In this document: piece after piece, positions 8,574 through 18,259 of the stretch
Numbering within the stretch: position 1 is the first letter of the stretch
How the letters are laid out: each line of letters begins with the position of its first letter
Origin: Natronolimnobius baerhuensis
GTDB taxonomy: Archaea; Halobacteriota; Halobacteria; Halobacteriales; Natrialbaceae
Assembly (NCBI RefSeq): GCF_002177135.1
Contig: NZ_MWPH01000003.1
Location: forward strand, 62,001 to 126,000
Length of the DNA stretch: 64,000 bases
Reading direction: 5' to 3'
Notes under the pieces: model-generated
Told to the model about the DNA's origin: nothing
Database searches by the model: none
The model's input: the letters and a program-made list of their open reading frames with translations, nothing else
Program-made: the position numbers and the translations under genes

Positions 8574-9131
8574 TCAGTGTGCAGTTGGCTGATTCGTCGT
8601 CCACCTACCCAATCCAACGACCGAGAGTTGCCAGCACAGCGACAGCGCAAATCCCAGCCCCAGAATGACGGCGCGAACGATCATCGTCATCTCCACTCCG
8701 GGTTCGACACCGACAAGTCCGACAAGAAGCGAAATCGGGCCTGTCAGCCCATACAACAGCCAGACAAACGGATACACCACCATACTCGCAAAGAGAACGA
8801 CTGGCTCTCCCTCGAGCAGCCCAGCCGACTCGACGAGAAGCGCCACGAGGAAACCACCAAACAGGCCCCAGATGGCCGCGAGTGCTACAGAGTTCGGACA
8901 CAGCAACTGCTCGAGGAACGGCTTCCCAGCACACCGGCTCTCGAGGGCGAAGACGGCGCTACTCACAGCGGCGACGGCGACAGACGCGAGAACCACGCCA
9001 CCGAGACCAGCCACTCCCGCTGCAGTCGGCTCGAGACAGACGGGCCCACAGGAGTGTTCTCCCGTGAGCAGAACGAACGTCGTCGGATACGCGAGAACAA
9101 GTGCGAGCACGGCTGTCGGTCGAACGTCCAT
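8574..9131 (-). CDS. Multi-spanning membrane protein, unknown
   Basis: 185 residues with about five hydrophobic segments (roughly 5-22, 38-60, 80-102, 110-128 and 150-172). A cysteine-bearing stretch 'HSCGPVC' lies between the first two segments and 'SRCAGKPFLEQLLC' before the third, so external disulfides or metal binding are possible. No family is recognised. It converges with tfb and is followed on the same strand by nothing nearby. The real frame is supported by its membrane topology; overlapping opposite-strand frames are low-complexity. Confidence 0.6.
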   Translation of the reverse strand: MDVRPTAVLALVLAYPTTFVLLTGEHSCGPVCLEPTAAGVAGLGGVVLASVAVAAVSSAVFALESRCAGKPFLEQLLCPNSVALAAIWGLFGGFLVALLVESAGLLEGEPVVLFASMVVYPFVWLLYGLTGPISLLVGLVGVEPGVEMTMIVRAVILGLGFALSLCWQLSVVGLGRWTTNQPTAH

Positions 9132-9201
9132 AATCGGCCGAACGAGTGCAGTCCCAAAATAGGTAGTGTCCTAACACCACCACAATACGAAAACCGGTTC
9201 C

Positions 9202-11838
9202 TCAGGTCGTCCGCAAATTGTCCGTACTCGGCTCGTAGACCTCGCCCTTCTGTTTGAGTTTGTCAATCTCGTGTTCAGCTTTCGAGTGATCCATCCCAAC
9301 CTCCTCTGCACGCTCTAAGACAATATCGACCGGCGCACCGTCGTCGTACTCCTCTTCGATATCGCTGATCAACTGCTTGATATTCTTGATTCGGTCACGC
9401 TGGGACTTCGAGGTCCCCGCTTCGACGATATCCGCGTCGAACTCGCCAGTTTCGGGGTCGACACCGATATCTTGCAGACAAGAATGAACGATCTCGATCA
9501 CCCGCTCTGCGTCGTGGTGTTCGACCGTATCCGAAAGCCGAACGCGAGCGCTGGCTTCCGACAGCCGAACCAGCGCCTCGAGTTTCCGCGCTGTCACCGG
9601 CACCGCTGCGTCCTCATCTGTCCCTTTCGAACGAAGGTCGACGTAGAAATCCCGGATCGCCTCCCGGGCTTCCTCGGTCATCCGTGGATGGCAGTTCTGC
9701 TTCGAGAAGGCGATGTACTTCCGGAGGAGGTCAGCATCGATAACGGGATCGACCTGATCGGTCATTTCCTCGATTTCGGCCTGGCTCACCTCTGTATTCG
9801 GCATCTGCTCGCGCTGTGTCGTCAACTCGCCTGCGTAGTTAGTTGTGAGGATGTGATCTGCCAGATTCCGGTCTTTTTCCTCGTCAGGATCGTCCGTCAC
9901 CGTAAAGATCAGGTCGAATCGCGAGATGAGCGCCGGCTCGAGGTCGATCTGCTCGCTGATCGGCTCGTAGTGGTCGAAGCGACCGTACTTGGGGTTTGCC
10001 GCCCCGAGCAGCGAACAGCGCGATTTGAGCGTGGCGTTAATCCCTGCCTTCGAGACCGAGATTTTCTGTTGCTCGAGTGCTTCGTGCATGGCACTGCGAT
10101 CCTCCGATCGCATCTTATCCAGTTCGTCAACTGCTGCGATCCCCTGATCGGCGAGAACAAGCGCGCCGGCCTCGAGCGTCCACTGCTGTCCATCTCCAAA
10201 GTCGTCCCTCACAGCGGCGGCGGTAAGCCCTGCCGAGGATGACCCTTTCCCGGACGTATAGACGGATCGTGGTGCAATATTTTGGATATAGCCGAGCATC
10301 TGGGAATTATGTGAGATGACCCCATTCGAGATGTAGTTGTGCGTGTGCTCAATCTCGAGGTCGTACACCCAGTCGTAGTCGGGTTCGACTGTCTCAATCG
10401 ATTCAATTTGATCCGTCTCTGCAGTGCTGGCAGCAACGCCACCGTCAGCCGCTACTTTTCGCCTATCTGACTGGTCGAGTGCCTTTCTGGCTGTCTTTGT
10501 CACAGCAACGGTGTCGCCTACCGATAGTTCCTCGGCGCAAACTGCACGAAAGCTGTTCAGAGTAGGAACGAACAACGGATGCGACGGCGTCACCTCGAGT
10601 TCGTGACCACTCGAGGTTCGAATCTGATACATTTGTGCAGGCGCGTCGCGTTTCCACACTTTCGTCGCCTGCTGTGGGGCAATTGAGCCGTCGCCTTGCA
10701 GGGACGGCACCTCGAGATCGATGTCGTCCCACCAGCCGTCGTCGATGGGTTTCGGATCCTCTAGATTCGACTCGACGAGATCACGAATTGGCACAGTTCG
10801 TCCATCCGCGAGTGAGATCTTCGTGTCTCCGCGAACGCACTTACCAGTACCAGGATCACCGATAAGCAGCATATGGAGGTCGCCACGGATTCTCGAGCCG
10901 TCGGGTAACTGCTTCGTAACCCCCGAGAACAACTGGAGGATCATCGCGAGTTTCTCCTGCTCGTAGCCGTAGATCGACGGCGCGATGGAGCCGACCATCT
11001 GCTCGTAGACGTCCTCCTGATTCGAAATTTCGTAGATTTTCTGTTTGTCCTCGTTGGTGATGTCCATGTCCTCGAACTGCTCTTCGTCGATATCGACGGA
11101 CATCCCCTCCATGTAGAAATCAAAGACGGGCGATTTCTCCTGGTCGTTGCCCTGTTGCTCGAGGCGGAGAACACCGGCGGCGGAGACGTGGTCGCCGGGT
11201 GTGACCTCGCCCGTGATGTCGTCTTCGACGTGGACGTCGAGTGCCTGTGGTGTCTCGCCCCCGCGCAGGCCCTCAGGGCTTTCTTGAATGCGCAGTTTCT
11301 GGGAGTCGACGAACTCGGATTGGTCGAAGTTGACCTGGAAGGGGCCTTGGCGTTCACAGCCCTGGCACTCGTGGGGTTCCTGAAAGTTTCCGCTCGATTG
11401 GGGGACGCGAGAGAGGGTGCCACAGAGCTGGCACTCGAAAGCGGCCTCCTCGATTTTGGGCCGCACGTCGGTTGCCTTTCGGACGATGCCATGAACTTCG
11501 ACGAGCGAGTTCATGTCTCGAGCGCGGATCTCCCGGATTTCGGGCGATTCCGTCTCGGGGAGGTTTCGCACGCGGACGTGTGCCTGTCCGAGGCTGACGT
11601 CGATTGGGAGGTCGTAGAGTCGCAGCGCCTCTTCGGCGTAGCGCTGGAGTTGCTCTGGCTGGTTCAGAAAGTCATCGGCCAGATCGGGGTCGTAGCGATA
11701 GAGTTCCTGCCAATCGACGTGTAGCGACCGCTGTTCATTTGGATAGCGTTGGGCAAGCTGCTTGATCTCGTTGTCGTAGTAGTTCCGGAAGAACTGCTCG
11801 AATGCGTCGACGAGTTCGGTGTTTCCCGCTTGCGCCAT
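9202..11838 (-). CDS. mcm: Replicative DNA helicase MCM (contains intein)
   Basis: 878-residue precursor, about 700 after splicing, the normal archaeal MCM length. It forms the hexameric replicative helicase. N-terminal domain with zinc site C136, C139, C158, C161; AAA+ core with Walker A GDPGTGK (327-333), split by an intein right after the Lys; Walker B 'AAVDELDKM'; Arg finger 'SRFDLIF'; C-terminal winged helix ('SDIEEEYDDGAPVDIVLERA'). The start 'MAQAGNTELV' is chosen because a TATA box at 11865-11870 lies 29 bp upstream, implying a leaderless mRNA; the longer open frame upstream covers the promoter. Confidence 0.96.
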   Translation of the reverse strand: MAQAGNTELVDAFEQFFRNYYDNEIKQLAQRYPNEQRSLHVDWQELYRYDPDLADDFLNQPEQLQRYAEEALRLYDLPIDVSLGQAHVRVRNLPETESPEIREIRARDMNSLVEVHGIVRKATDVRPKIEEAAFECQLCGTLSRVPQSSGNFQEPHECQGCERQGPFQVNFDQSEFVDSQKLRIQESPEGLRGGETPQALDVHVEDDITGEVTPGDHVSAAGVLRLEQQGNDQEKSPVFDFYMEGMSVDIDEEQFEDMDITNEDKQKIYEISNQEDVYEQMVGSIAPSIYGYEQEKLAMILQLFSGVTKQLPDGSRIRGDLHMLLIGDPGTGKCVRGDTKISLADGRTVPIRDLVESNLEDPKPIDDGWWDDIDLEVPSLQGDGSIAPQQATKVWKRDAPAQMYQIRTSSGHELEVTPSHPLFVPTLNSFRAVCAEELSVGDTVAVTKTARKALDQSDRRKVAADGGVAASTAETDQIESIETVEPDYDWVYDLEIEHTHNYISNGVISHNSQMLGYIQNIAPRSVYTSGKGSSSAGLTAAAVRDDFGDGQQWTLEAGALVLADQGIAAVDELDKMRSEDRSAMHEALEQQKISVSKAGINATLKSRCSLLGAANPKYGRFDHYEPISEQIDLEPALISRFDLIFTVTDDPDEEKDRNLADHILTTNYAGELTTQREQMPNTEVSQAEIEEMTDQVDPVIDADLLRKYIAFSKQNCHPRMTEEAREAIRDFYVDLRSKGTDEDAAVPVTARKLEALVRLSEASARVRLSDTVEHHDAERVIEIVHSCLQDIGVDPETGEFDADIVEAGTSKSQRDRIKNIKQLISDIEEEYDDGAPVDIVLERAEEVGMDHSKAEHEIDKLKQKGEVYEPSTDNLRTT
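10306..10839 (-). mobile_element. Mini-intein in the MCM Walker A motif
   Basis: 178 residues inserted between the P-loop Lys of GDPGTGK and the next host residue, Ser (SQMLGYIQNI). Splicing residues are intact: Cys1 (CVRGDTKISLADG), a block B 'VTPSHPLF', block F 'VYDLEIEHTHNYI', and the C-terminal 'VISHN' with penultimate His and terminal Asn, followed by Ser+1. The length leaves no room for a LAGLIDADG homing endonuclease; the middle ('KALDQSDRRKVAADGGVAAS') looks like a linker left by its loss. Family knowledge: MCM P-loop inteins recur in haloarchaea. It should still splice but not move by itself. Confidence 0.92.
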
Positions 11839-11864
11839 TGCACTGTGATAGGGGCGCCATCGCG

Positions 11865-11870
11865 TATAAA
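11865..11870 (-). promoter_or_regulatory. TATA box of mcm
   Basis: TATAAA on the plus strand (TTTATA on the coding strand), 27-32 bp before the mcm ATG at 11838. It supports that start and a leaderless transcript. The rest of 11839-12231 between the divergent mcm and asparaginase genes shows no further gene. Confidence 0.55.
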
Positions 11871-12231
11871 TGGTGGCAAAGCAGGCTGAAACTGAACGCA
11901 AGCCACTACAACCGGGTGGCAGTGCTCACTAGCCGCGAGACACAAGACAAAATCGTTCACTCGGCAGTGACACCGGCCACAGCGAACACCAGTTGAAGTC
12001 CTGTTCCGATCGATGGAACGCACACGCCGCAATCTTTCCCTGTTGGTGCCTGCGTGGCCAGTTGCTACGTTCCACTGCATAGGTTATGTATCTGAGGCCA
12101 ATTTATTTTGGTATTGCCCGGTGAAACTATCCTCAGTTGTCGTTTCATATGGCCACATCAGACTGTCTCCGAACTATCCTCGCTCGAGCGGACAGTAGGT
12201 ACTCAAAGTACCTGGACCGAGAAGGATGCGT

Positions 12232-13215
12232 ATGCCACACGTTCGCGTGCTGAGTACCGGCGGGACGATTGCATCGACAGCAGGCCCAAACGGTGCGACG
12301 CCTGGAAAAAGCGGGACAGAGCTCGTCGACGCGGTACCCGAACTCGAGGACAGTGCCACCGTGGACGTCGAGTCGGTCTGTGACGAACTGAGCTTTCACC
12401 TTTCGATGGCGAACGTCCGCTCGATGCTCGAGGGGGTCGAGCAGGCGGCCGCCGACGGCGTCGATGGCGTCGTCGTCACCCACGGCACGGACACGATGGA
12501 GGAATCAGCGTACTTCCTCGATTTAGTGCTCGAGGAATCCGTTCCCGTCGTGTTCACTGGCGCACAGCGACCGGCCGACGCACCCGGCGCAGATGGACCG
12601 GCGAACCTCCTCGCAGCCGTCCAAACGGCAGCTGATGAGCGCTTCGAATCCGGCGTGTATGTCGCGTTCGCCGACCAGATCCACGCCGCCAGGTGGGTGA
12701 CGAAAGCGCGCTCGAGTCGCCCGGACGCGTACGCCTCGCCTGATTCAGGCCCCGTCGCGGAACTCACAGTTGATGGACTCGCGCTCACACGCGAGCCGAC
12801 AAGTGAGTCCGTCTCGTTGCCGGCCGTCGAACCAACTGCTCGAGTCGAGGTCCACACCACCGGGGTAGGCGTGGATAGTCGCGCACTCGAGCGTGCACGC
12901 GAGGACGGCGTCGACGGGATCGTGCTGGCGGCGAGCGGGATCGGGAACACGACGCCGGAAATAGGCGATGCGGTCGGTGACCTCGTTGATTCGGGTCTCC
13001 CTGTCGTCGTGGCGACGCGCTGTTTCGAAGGTGGTGTCGCCGCGCGGTACGGCGGCCCCGGCGGTGGCCAGACGCTGCGCGATCACGGTGCGATTCCGGC
13101 CGGCAACCTGCCGCCCTGGAAAGCACGGATCAAACTCATGCTGGTGCTGTCATCCGACGACGGCCCCGACGCTCGAGCGGCGTTCAAGCGTCAGCGCGGC
13201 GGAGCGAGTGAGTAG
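12232..13215 (+). CDS. L-asparaginase
   Basis: 327 residues of the asparaginase/glutaminase family; hydrolyses asparagine to aspartate and ammonia. Both catalytic threonine motifs are visible: 'STGGTIAST' at the N-terminus and 'VVTHGTDTMEESAYFLDLV' at about 82-100. The 'FTGAQRP' strand and 'ASGIGNTTPEI' further support the family. Length is that of a single-domain cytoplasmic enzyme without the GatD-type N-terminal extension, and no GatE neighbour exists, so it is not the GatDE amidotransferase. Two in-frame ATGs lie at 12226 and 12232; 'MPHVRVLSTGG' fits the family start better. Confidence 0.93.
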   Translation: MPHVRVLSTGGTIASTAGPNGATPGKSGTELVDAVPELEDSATVDVESVCDELSFHLSMANVRSMLEGVEQAAADGVDGVVVTHGTDTMEESAYFLDLVLEESVPVVFTGAQRPADAPGADGPANLLAAVQTAADERFESGVYVAFADQIHAARWVTKARSSRPDAYASPDSGPVAELTVDGLALTREPTSESVSLPAVEPTARVEVHTTGVGVDSRALERAREDGVDGIVLAASGIGNTTPEIGDAVGDLVDSGLPVVVATRCFEGGVAARYGGPGGGQTLRDHGAIPAGNLPPWKARIKLMLVLSSDDGPDARAAFKRQRGGASE

Positions 13216-13338
13216 GGAGTCACTGCTCGACGTGCGAGCACTCTATAAAAAATCGCTTCGGCAGGTGGGCCGGTACGCTGTCGTCTCGAGTCGACTGGGA
13301 ACGCGGTGTCAGTGGGTGGTGTGAGCTGGCCGGACCAG

Positions 13339-15012
13339 TTACATCATGCCGCCCATGCCGCCACCCATACCGCCCATACCGCCCATGCCACCGCCGCCCG
13401 GTGGCATCTCATCCTCGTCGTCGTTGTCCTGGACGGCGAGGTCGCCGGCTGCGATGACGTCGTCGATGCGAAGCAGCATGACAGCGGCTTCGGTCGCGGA
13501 TTCGATTGCCTGGGTCTTGACGCGCAGTGGCTCGTAGACGCCTTCTTCGGCCATGTCAATCGTGTCGCCGGTGAACGCGTCGAGACCGGCTGCCTCGTTG
13601 CCACCGTCGTGGTCGGCGCGCAGTTCGACGAGCGAGTCGATTGGGTCGAGGCCTGCGTTCTCGGCCAGCGTGCGTGGGATGACCTCGAGTGCGTCGGCGA
13701 AGGCTTCGACGGCGAGCTGTTCGCGCCCACCAACGGAGTCGGCGTAGTCACGCAGTGCAAGCGAGAGTTCGACTTCAGGGGCACCGCCGCCAGCGAGGAC
13801 CTTGCCGTCCTCAAGCGTGGTGCGGACGACGCCCAGCGAGTCTTCGATTGCGCGGTCGATTTCGTCGATGACGTGTTCGGTACCGCCGCGGAGGATCATC
13901 GTGACGGCCTGTGCATCGTCGACGTCTTCGACGAAGATGCGCTGGTCGCCAGCGATTTCCTTCTGGGCGACGCTGCCGGCGAAGCCGAGGGCGTCCTCGC
14001 TCAGGTCGTCGACGGACGTGACTGGCGTTGCGCCGGTTGCGCGGGCCAGTTGCGTGACGTCGCTGGATTTGACGCGACGAACGGCGAGAATGCCCTCCTG
14101 TGCGAGGTAGTGCTGGGCCATGTCGTCGATGCCGCTACTGACGAACAGCACGTCAGCGCCGGCGTCGGCGACCTGCTCGGCCATCTCCTTGAGCTGTGCC
14201 TCTTCCTGTTCGAGGAACTGCTCGAGTTGGTCAGGGTCGGTGACGTTGACTTCGGCGTCGATTTCGGTCTCCTGAATCTCGAGGGCACCGTCGACGACGG
14301 CGACGTTTGCGTCTTCGGCGAAGTACGGCATGTTCTCGGAGACGCGCTCCTTGTCGACGATGACACCTTCGACGAGTTCAGAGTTCTCGATGGAGCCGCC
14401 GACAACCTTCTCGACTTTGATGTTGTCCGTGTCGATGCCGTCGTCGTCCGCGACGGTCTGGACGGACTGGACAACAAGATTCGAGAGCAGGTCGCGAGCG
14501 TTCTCTGCGCCCTTACCGGTCATCGCCGTTGCAGCGATCTGGTGAAGAATTTCCTCGTCGTCTTCGTCGACGTCGATGGCGATCTCCTCGAGTGCCTCGG
14601 TGGCTTCCTCGGCGGCCTGGCGATACCCCTGTGCGAGCGTGGTTGCGTGGATATCCTGCTCGAGGAGTTCTTCGGCCTGACTCAGGAGTTCACCGGAGAT
14701 GACGACGGCGCTCGTGGTGCCGTCACCGACCTCGTCTTCCTGGGTTTCGGCGACTTCGACAATCATGTCGGCCGCCGGGTGGTCGATTTCCATCTCCGAG
14801 AGGAGTGTGACACCGTCGTTCGTCACGATGACGTTGCCCGACGAATCGACGAGCATCTTGTCCATCCCCTTCGGACCAAGTGTGGTCCGAACGGACTCAG
14901 CAACCGCCTTTCCGGCCTGGATGTTCATCGATTGTGCATCTTTGCCGGACGTCCGCTGACTGTCGTCCGAGAGGACGATAAGGGGCTGGTTGCCCATCTG
15001 CTGTTGTGCCAT
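13339..15012 (-). CDS. ths: Thermosome (group II chaperonin) subunit
   Basis: 557-residue chaperonin subunit that folds proteins in a two-ring ATP-driven complex. Equatorial ATP motifs are present: '[12 protein letters not shown]', '[17 protein letters not shown]' and '[15 protein letters not shown]'. The apical and helical-lid region follows, then '[17 protein letters not shown]' near the C-terminus. The tail is Gly-Met-rich ([17 protein letters not shown]), typical of group II chaperonins. Haloarchaea carry two or three thermosome subunits; which one this is cannot be told. A TATA box lies about 30 bp upstream. The long opposite-strand frame is a codon-bias shadow. Confidence 0.96.
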   Translation of the reverse strand: MAQQQMGNQPLIVLSDDSQRTSGKDAQSMNIQAGKAVAESVRTTLGPKGMDKMLVDSSGNVIVTNDGVTLLSEMEIDHPAADMIVEVAETQEDEVGDGTTSAVVISGELLSQAEELLEQDIHATTLAQGYRQAAEEATEALEEIAIDVDEDDEEILHQIAATAMTGKGAENARDLLSNLVVQSVQTVADDDGIDTDNIKVEKVVGGSIENSELVEGVIVDKERVSENMPYFAEDANVAVVDGALEIQETEIDAEVNVTDPDQLEQFLEQEEAQLKEMAEQVADAGADVLFVSSGIDDMAQHYLAQEGILAVRRVKSSDVTQLARATGATPVTSVDDLSEDALGFAGSVAQKEIAGDQRIFVEDVDDAQAVTMILRGGTEHVIDEIDRAIEDSLGVVRTTLEDGKVLAGGGAPEVELSLALRDYADSVGGREQLAVEAFADALEVIPRTLAENAGLDPIDSLVELRADHDGGNEAAGLDAFTGDTIDMAEEGVYEPLRVKTQAIESATEAAVMLLRIDDVIAAGDLAVQDNDDEDEMPPGGGGMGGMGGMGGGMGGMM

Positions 15013-15040
15013 AGTCAGCTGAAGGATTGATTGTGATTCT

Positions 15041-15048
15041 ATATAAAT
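15041..15048 (-). promoter_or_regulatory. TATA box of the thermosome gene
   Basis: The coding strand reads AGATTTATATAG around 15039-15050, about 30 bp before the ATG at 15012, so the leader should be very short. No separate heat-shock element was identified. The remaining bases to 15263 show no gene. Confidence 0.5.
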
Positions 15049-15263
15049 CTTTTGAGTCCGGCTGTCAGAAATCCCGCGACGACAGTGTAGAGCACGGGTT
15101 CCCTCCGAACCCTGTCAGCCGCATTTATATTCAATCACTGGACGACATCGAGGAGTGACAGACACGTATTCAAGGAATCACAGACGCCAACTCGAGCCGT
15201 TGCTCACGTCAGAAGATACCAGTGAAAACATCGTATCAGTACCGATATCGCAGCAATTCGGCG

Positions 15264-15830
15264 TTATGCCTCTTCGGAATCCGACCCGGGGAAGCGATGG
15301 TACTGAAGCCCCTGATGTTTCATCTCGTTGTGTCGGTCCTCGAGGAATGAGTAAACGGTACCGTGTGGGGCACCGTCCAACAGCATCTCGGCCGCCGTTC
15401 GGGCCGCATCGACCTGCTCCGGCGTACCGATCATGCCGAGCGTCGTCCCGTAAATGACGATGTCGGCACCGGCGAGTTCCTCCATCAGCTCTCGCGTTCG
15501 CCCGTCTTCACCGATGAGACGGCCCTTCTGTCGCTGGAGGTCGTTCTTGTTTCTCGAGGCAGCGTCAATGTCGACGACGTCGAACATCATCATCTCATCC
15601 TCGAGCAGTCGGAGTGCCGCATCCGGGGCGAAGCCACGCCCAATCGCCTGGACAATTTCTGGCCCTTTGAGACCGAGAACGGGATCGCCGACGGTTTCGA
15701 CTGCAACCGAACCGTTCTCCGAGTCGATATCGAGTCGCACCTCAGCTTCGGCTTCGATTTCGCGCATCGTCTCACCGCCCTGGCCGATAAGAACCCCAAT
15801 CCGGTCCTGCGGAATCTTCACGTGTTGCAT
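15264..15830 (-). CDS. KH-domain RNA-binding protein (archaeal Dim2/Pno1 homologue)
   Basis: 188 residues with two KH domains. KH1 starts at once ('VKIPQDRIGVLIGQGGETM', the GxxG being GQGG); KH2 is at about 95-165, with 'KGRLIGEDGRT' (GEDG) and 'DIVIYGTTLGMIG'. The C-terminus ends 'GLQYHRFPGSDSEEA', close to the conserved end of archaeal Dim2p. In archaea and eukaryotes this protein helps mature small-subunit rRNA near the decoding site and works with Rio kinases and aIF2-alpha. The usual rio1 neighbour is not adjacent here but lies 5 kb away (20911-21777). Confidence 0.93.
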   Translation of the reverse strand: MQHVKIPQDRIGVLIGQGGETMREIEAEAEVRLDIDSENGSVAVETVGDPVLGLKGPEIVQAIGRGFAPDAALRLLEDEMMMFDVVDIDAASRNKNDLQRQKGRLIGEDGRTRELMEELAGADIVIYGTTLGMIGTPEQVDAARTAAEMLLDGAPHGTVYSFLEDRHNEMKHQGLQYHRFPGSDSEEA

Positions 15831-15911
15831 AGAAGACGCTACTGGCTGGGAGGGGTTAAGACCTTGGTCCCAAGTAGGCAGAACGACTCACTGGGACACT
15901 CACACATGCGC

Positions 15912-16415
15912 TCACTCGAGAACCGACCGGAATCGGACGGACTCATCGAGCGTGTCGACGAGTGCAACAGTGCGATGGTCCGCCGGAATCGTCGGGAACT
16001 GTCCGCCGGGATTAAGCAGCGTCGTTCCCCCTACTTCCGTCACCTCGCGCTCGTGATGATGCCCATAGCAGACGAAATCGTACGTTTCGGCGGCCGCGAG
16101 CGCCTCGACTTCGGCTTTCGACTCGCCGTGCAACACCGCAAACGAGAGCCCATCGAACTCGAGTGCAGCAAATCGGCCGTGGAGTTCGCTTTCGTTCCCG
16201 AGGGCGTCGAACGCCGCCTCGAGCCCCGAAATCTCGCCGTCGTTGTTCCCGAGGACGCCGTGGACTTCGAACCCCTCGAGCGCGGGAAGGAGCGGCGGGG
16301 CGATGAAATCGCCGCAGTGGATGACGATCTCGACACCCTCCTCGGTGAAGATTTCGGCCGCTCGCTCGGCTGCCTCGACGTTGTCGTGCGTATCGGCAAT
16401 GATCCCGATGTTCAT
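15912..16415 (-). CDS. YfcE/MJ0936-type metallophosphoesterase
   Basis: 167-residue calcineurin-like phosphodiesterase. Metal ligands are all visible: 'DTHDN' (first Asp and His), 'IHCGDF' (Asp), 'GNND' (Asn), 'LHGES' (His) and 'GHHHE' (His). This set and length match the MJ0936/YfcE group, active on phosphodiesters in vitro; the physiological substrate is unknown. It is 57 bp downstream of trpS on the same strand and could be co-transcribed with it. Confidence 0.93.
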   Translation of the reverse strand: MNIGIIADTHDNVEAAERAAEIFTEEGVEIVIHCGDFIAPPLLPALEGFEVHGVLGNNDGEISGLEAAFDALGNESELHGRFAALEFDGLSFAVLHGESKAEVEALAAAETYDFVCYGHHHEREVTEVGGTTLLNPGGQFPTIPADHRTVALVDTLDESVRFRSVLE

Positions 16416-16472
16416 ACGTCAACGCCCGCGGGCGAGGTACTAATTCGTTCGGACGGTGGCACCGCGGGAGGG

Positions 16473-17708
16473 TCAGAACGGCGACGATGGAACGCCGGCA
16501 CGCTCGAGCGCCTGCTTGCGCTCCCCGTCAGTGAGTCGGTAGGGCTCGAGTTCGTCCTCGAGATCGCCCAGTTCTGCCCGGCGGCGCTGGTGTGCCCCGA
16601 GAAAGTCCGTGATCCGCTCGATTGCGATTTCTTTCAACTCGCCGCTCAGGAGTTCGCCCGACCGGTACTGTTCTGCGATGCGCTCGAGTTCGGCGTCGTC
16701 AGCCTCGAAGAAGAATCGCAGGTACTGGAACGGCACGTCGACGCTTGGATCGCCGCCTCGTTCGCGGTGGGCCTCGAGCGACGCCTGTCCGCCCGTGTAG
16801 GCGTGCGTGCGGATCGTCTTGGCGACAGTGTCGGGATCGTCAGTCAGGTCAATCGACGCCGCGTCGTCGGAGGCGCTCATCTTTCCCGGCCCCTCGAGAC
16901 TCGGGAGAAAGCGTCCGAGCAGCGCACCGGGTTTGTCGACGGGCAGCGCCTCCTTGGCGGCCACGTCGCGACAGACACGGACGTGGGGGTCCTGATCGAT
17001 GGCGATAGGGACGAGCGTCGGCTGTCGGCCCGCCACGAGTTGCGGAAGCAGGAGGTGCGTCGCCTGTACGGCAGGGTAGAACTGCAAGCCAACCGAATCT
17101 TGCTCGCCGTAGACGGCCTCGATGGTCGCGGGCGTCAGATGTTTCGCGAGGCGGGTGGCAATCGGATAGATCACGTCCGCATCGGCGGTGTCGACCACGA
17201 TCCGCGTGCGCTCGGGGTCGAAGCCGACCGCCAGAATATCCCGAAGGTTGTCGCGCGTGTGCTTGCCGATGGACTCGAACGACTGAGCTTTCGCAAGGAA
17301 CTTCTCGTCGTCCGAAAGCGGAATGTAGACCGTCGCACCGGTTTCCCGCTGAAAGCGCTTCGCGAGATACAGCGGCAGGACGTGACCAAGATGCATCGGC
17401 CCCGATGGCCCGCGGCCGGTGACAAGCGCATGTGGATCGCCAACTTCGGCGGCCTCGAGATAGCGATCAACGTCCCGCCCGGCGTAGAACGTCCGTCGCC
17501 GGAGCAGCGGGTGATCGGGAAAGCGGGCAATCTGGGCGTCCGTCAGTGTGTTAGCGCCGAAGCGCTCGAGCAGTTTCTCGTAGTCGACCTCGCCGGAGAC
17601 GGCGTAAGGGGTGACGATGAAGTCGTCGTCGCTCGAGTCGGCTCCGTGCGCTGGATCGGTGTGTTGGTTCGAATTCGATTCGTCGTCGTGGGTTGGGTTC
17701 TCAGACAT
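16473..17708 (-). CDS. trpS: Tryptophanyl-tRNA synthetase
   Basis: 411-residue class I synthetase charging tRNA-Trp. The HIGH-type signature is 'GPMHLGH', and the KMSKS loop reads 'KMSAS' after 'FLPSLEGPG', both typical of archaeal/eukaryotic-type TrpRS. 'DDEKFLAK', 'YPAVQATHLLLPQL' and 'IDQDPHVRVCRDVA' line the active site and identify tryptophan specificity rather than tyrosine. The preferred start is 'MSENPTHDDESN'; an open extension of 13 codons looks non-coding. Upstream (17709-18259) lies a patch of repeats and remnants. Confidence 0.92.
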   Translation of the reverse strand: MSENPTHDDESNSNQHTDPAHGADSSDDDFIVTPYAVSGEVDYEKLLERFGANTLTDAQIARFPDHPLLRRRTFYAGRDVDRYLEAAEVGDPHALVTGRGPSGPMHLGHVLPLYLAKRFQRETGATVYIPLSDDEKFLAKAQSFESIGKHTRDNLRDILAVGFDPERTRIVVDTADADVIYPIATRLAKHLTPATIEAVYGEQDSVGLQFYPAVQATHLLLPQLVAGRQPTLVPIAIDQDPHVRVCRDVAAKEALPVDKPGALLGRFLPSLEGPGKMSASDDAASIDLTDDPDTVAKTIRTHAYTGGQASLEAHRERGGDPSVDVPFQYLRFFFEADDAELERIAEQYRSGELLSGELKEIAIERITDFLGAHQRRRAELGDLEDELEPYRLTDGERKQALERAGVPSSPF

Positions 17709-17860
17709 TCGTCTTGAGTAGATGCGACTGCAGTGGCTGGCAGACAAGACAGCAGAAAACGAACGGAGGGAGCAGCCGTCGCCACGGGTGACGGGTTAGG
17801 CCGCGTCGCCCGCCGCAACGATACTATCCGCTCTCGAGGATGGGAGCCAGCGCCACTGCC

Positions 17861-17880
17861 ACTCGAGAGCGGCCGTCATC
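17861..17880. repeat. 20-bp exact repeat, copy 1
   Basis: ACTCGAGAGCGGCCGTCATC, identical and in the same orientation to 19984-20003. The two copies bracket 2.1 kb that includes two secreted-protein genes and the duplicated 3' ends of rio1 and of the lipoprotein gene. Confidence 0.6.
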
Positions 17881-17954
17881 ACATTACGCTTCGAATCCGG
17901 AGCCATTGAATCTTCCGTCGAGTTTGACGCCGGTGAGATACTCAAAGCGCCTGC

Positions 17955-18135
17955 CTAGTCGAGTAGCTTGTTGAGATTGCGGGCCATCACAGAGAGCCCA
18001 ACGAAGAGAACGAGTGCGCACAGTTTGTAACCGGACGCACCGGTCCGTCCAGCCGATCCGGGTGGATTCGCGCTCGAGACATAGTCAAGATCAACACTCG
18101 AGGCGCTTCCACTTGCCTTCGTTGTCAACAGACAT
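17955..18135 (-). pseudogene. Decayed copy of a lipoprotein 3' end fused to an ORF remnant
   Basis: Bases 18012-18050 and 18092-18113 match, with gaps, the 3' end and downstream flank of the lipoprotein gene at 19124-19918 (matching 19062-19100 and 19131-19152). In the lipoprotein frame the copy still ends 'KWKRLEC' and a stop, against 'EWKRLECWS' in the intact gene. A second minus-strand frame, open for about 75 codons but lacking a start, ends at 17955 with a hydrophobic stretch (LCALVLFVGLSVMARNL) then 'NKLLD'. That resembles a membrane anchor or the last helix of a transposase, but I cannot assign it. Confidence 0.45.
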
Positions 18136-18259
18136 CGGAGGGGTGCTCGAGCACGAAATTGTCTTGAACACCTCTCTCACTCGGATATCTTCGACGTATT
18201 CGCAGAAGGGTAATCACCAAGGACGAAATTTATAAACGACATGACTCAGTGTAAAATAC

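Noticed and set aside
13306-15030. 574-codon plus-strand open frame opposite the thermosome gene
   Set aside because: It is the reverse complement of a strongly conserved chaperonin gene; long antisense frames are normal in GC-rich halophile genes. The translation has no family features.
15363-17717. 784-codon plus-strand open frame opposite the KH, phosphodiesterase and trpS genes
   Set aside because: It spans three recognisable minus-strand genes and their gaps; it is a codon-bias shadow.
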